Below the pieces are notes generated by a model. The model ran no database searches, was not told where the DNA came from, and saw nothing but the letters and a program-made list of their open reading frames with translations. A DNA stretch of 64,000 nucleotides. It comes from JAHEME01 sp034435035 (GTDB lineage Bacteria > Chloroflexota > Anaerolineae > Aggregatilineales > UBA3940). The stretch spans positions 1-64,000 of the forward strand of contig DAOTXW010000060.1 of assembly GCA_034435035.1 (NCBI GenBank), given 5' to 3'. Positions 61,777 through 64,000 of this stretch are shown piece after piece (position 1 is the stretch's first letter; each line of letters starts with the position of its first letter). The position numbers and the translations under genes are program-made.

Positions 61777-64000
<2,224 letters not shown>

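Overview
This is a very GC-rich, gene-dense bacterial chromosome segment with no tRNA, rRNA, CRISPR array or insertion sequence that I can see. The mix of contents (tandem GAF-domain receptors, a giant hybrid kinase, an archaeal-type signal peptidase, HdrD/Tfr-like CCG iron-sulfur proteins next to a Rieske/cytochrome b complex, an IleS2-type isoleucyl-tRNA synthetase, a T-box leader) suggests a Chloroflexota bacterium, perhaps Anaerolineae-like. That placement is inference from family content, not a phylogeny.

Layout. 1-19829 (+) is one long signalling operon: the tail of a response regulator with an APTAPP-repeat linker, six related GAF receptors without kinase cores, an 1863-residue sensor hybrid kinase (six GAF-like modules, HisKA, HATPase, two REC), and finally a threonine synthase-like PLP enzyme fused to a REC domain. 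Start and stop codons overlap or nearly touch throughout, except for a 168-base gap before 4476. 19872-23930 holds a DMT transporter, a metallo-beta-lactamase-fold hydrolase and two alpha/beta hydrolases. 24009-26004 is a cysteine module (cysK-cysE) behind a 277-base leader with a Cys-containing small ORF. 26030-28297 holds greA, with a promoter and an intrinsic terminator in its leader, and lysS. 28313-29453 is a copper-handling pair (SCO1-like, PCuAC-like). It is followed by a patatin, a LiaF-like membrane protein, a redoxin, a DedA protein and an isoprenylcysteine methyltransferase-like protein with a consensus promoter and an operator-like palindrome.

34239-37710 (-) is a secretion cassette. 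Two small exported proteins share the same signal-peptide/mature-end motif, and they flank an unusual fusion of archaeal/SipW-type signal peptidase, an extracellular beta domain and a SUMF1-like domain. An isolated dnaA and a sulfite-oxidase-like molybdoenzyme follow.

40504-49307 (-) is an eight-gene electron-transfer operon: cytochrome b with an extra N-terminal haem c motif, subunit IV, Rieske protein, a membrane HdrE/HdrD-type fusion, a small membrane coiled-coil protein, an SdhA/TfrA flavoprotein, a TfrB-type fusion (SdhB plus two CCG modules) and an FrhB-like iron-sulfur flavoprotein. Gene order suggests quinone/haem electron transfer coupled to a thiol/fumarate-type or succinate reaction.

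49516-50418 has a broken DUF4258/YgiT toxin-antitoxin-like pair bracketed by two copies of a palindromic repeat. 50457-58815 holds a META lipoprotein, a NarL/LiaS-type two-component system with an accessory GAF protein, a YfcE phosphoesterase and a GNAT gene sharing a divergent promoter, a 7TM-GAF-helix-turn-helix regulator and a cell-surface metalloprotease. 58975-64000 is a T-box-controlled operon starting with alaX and leading through two poorly known genes to a partial ileS.
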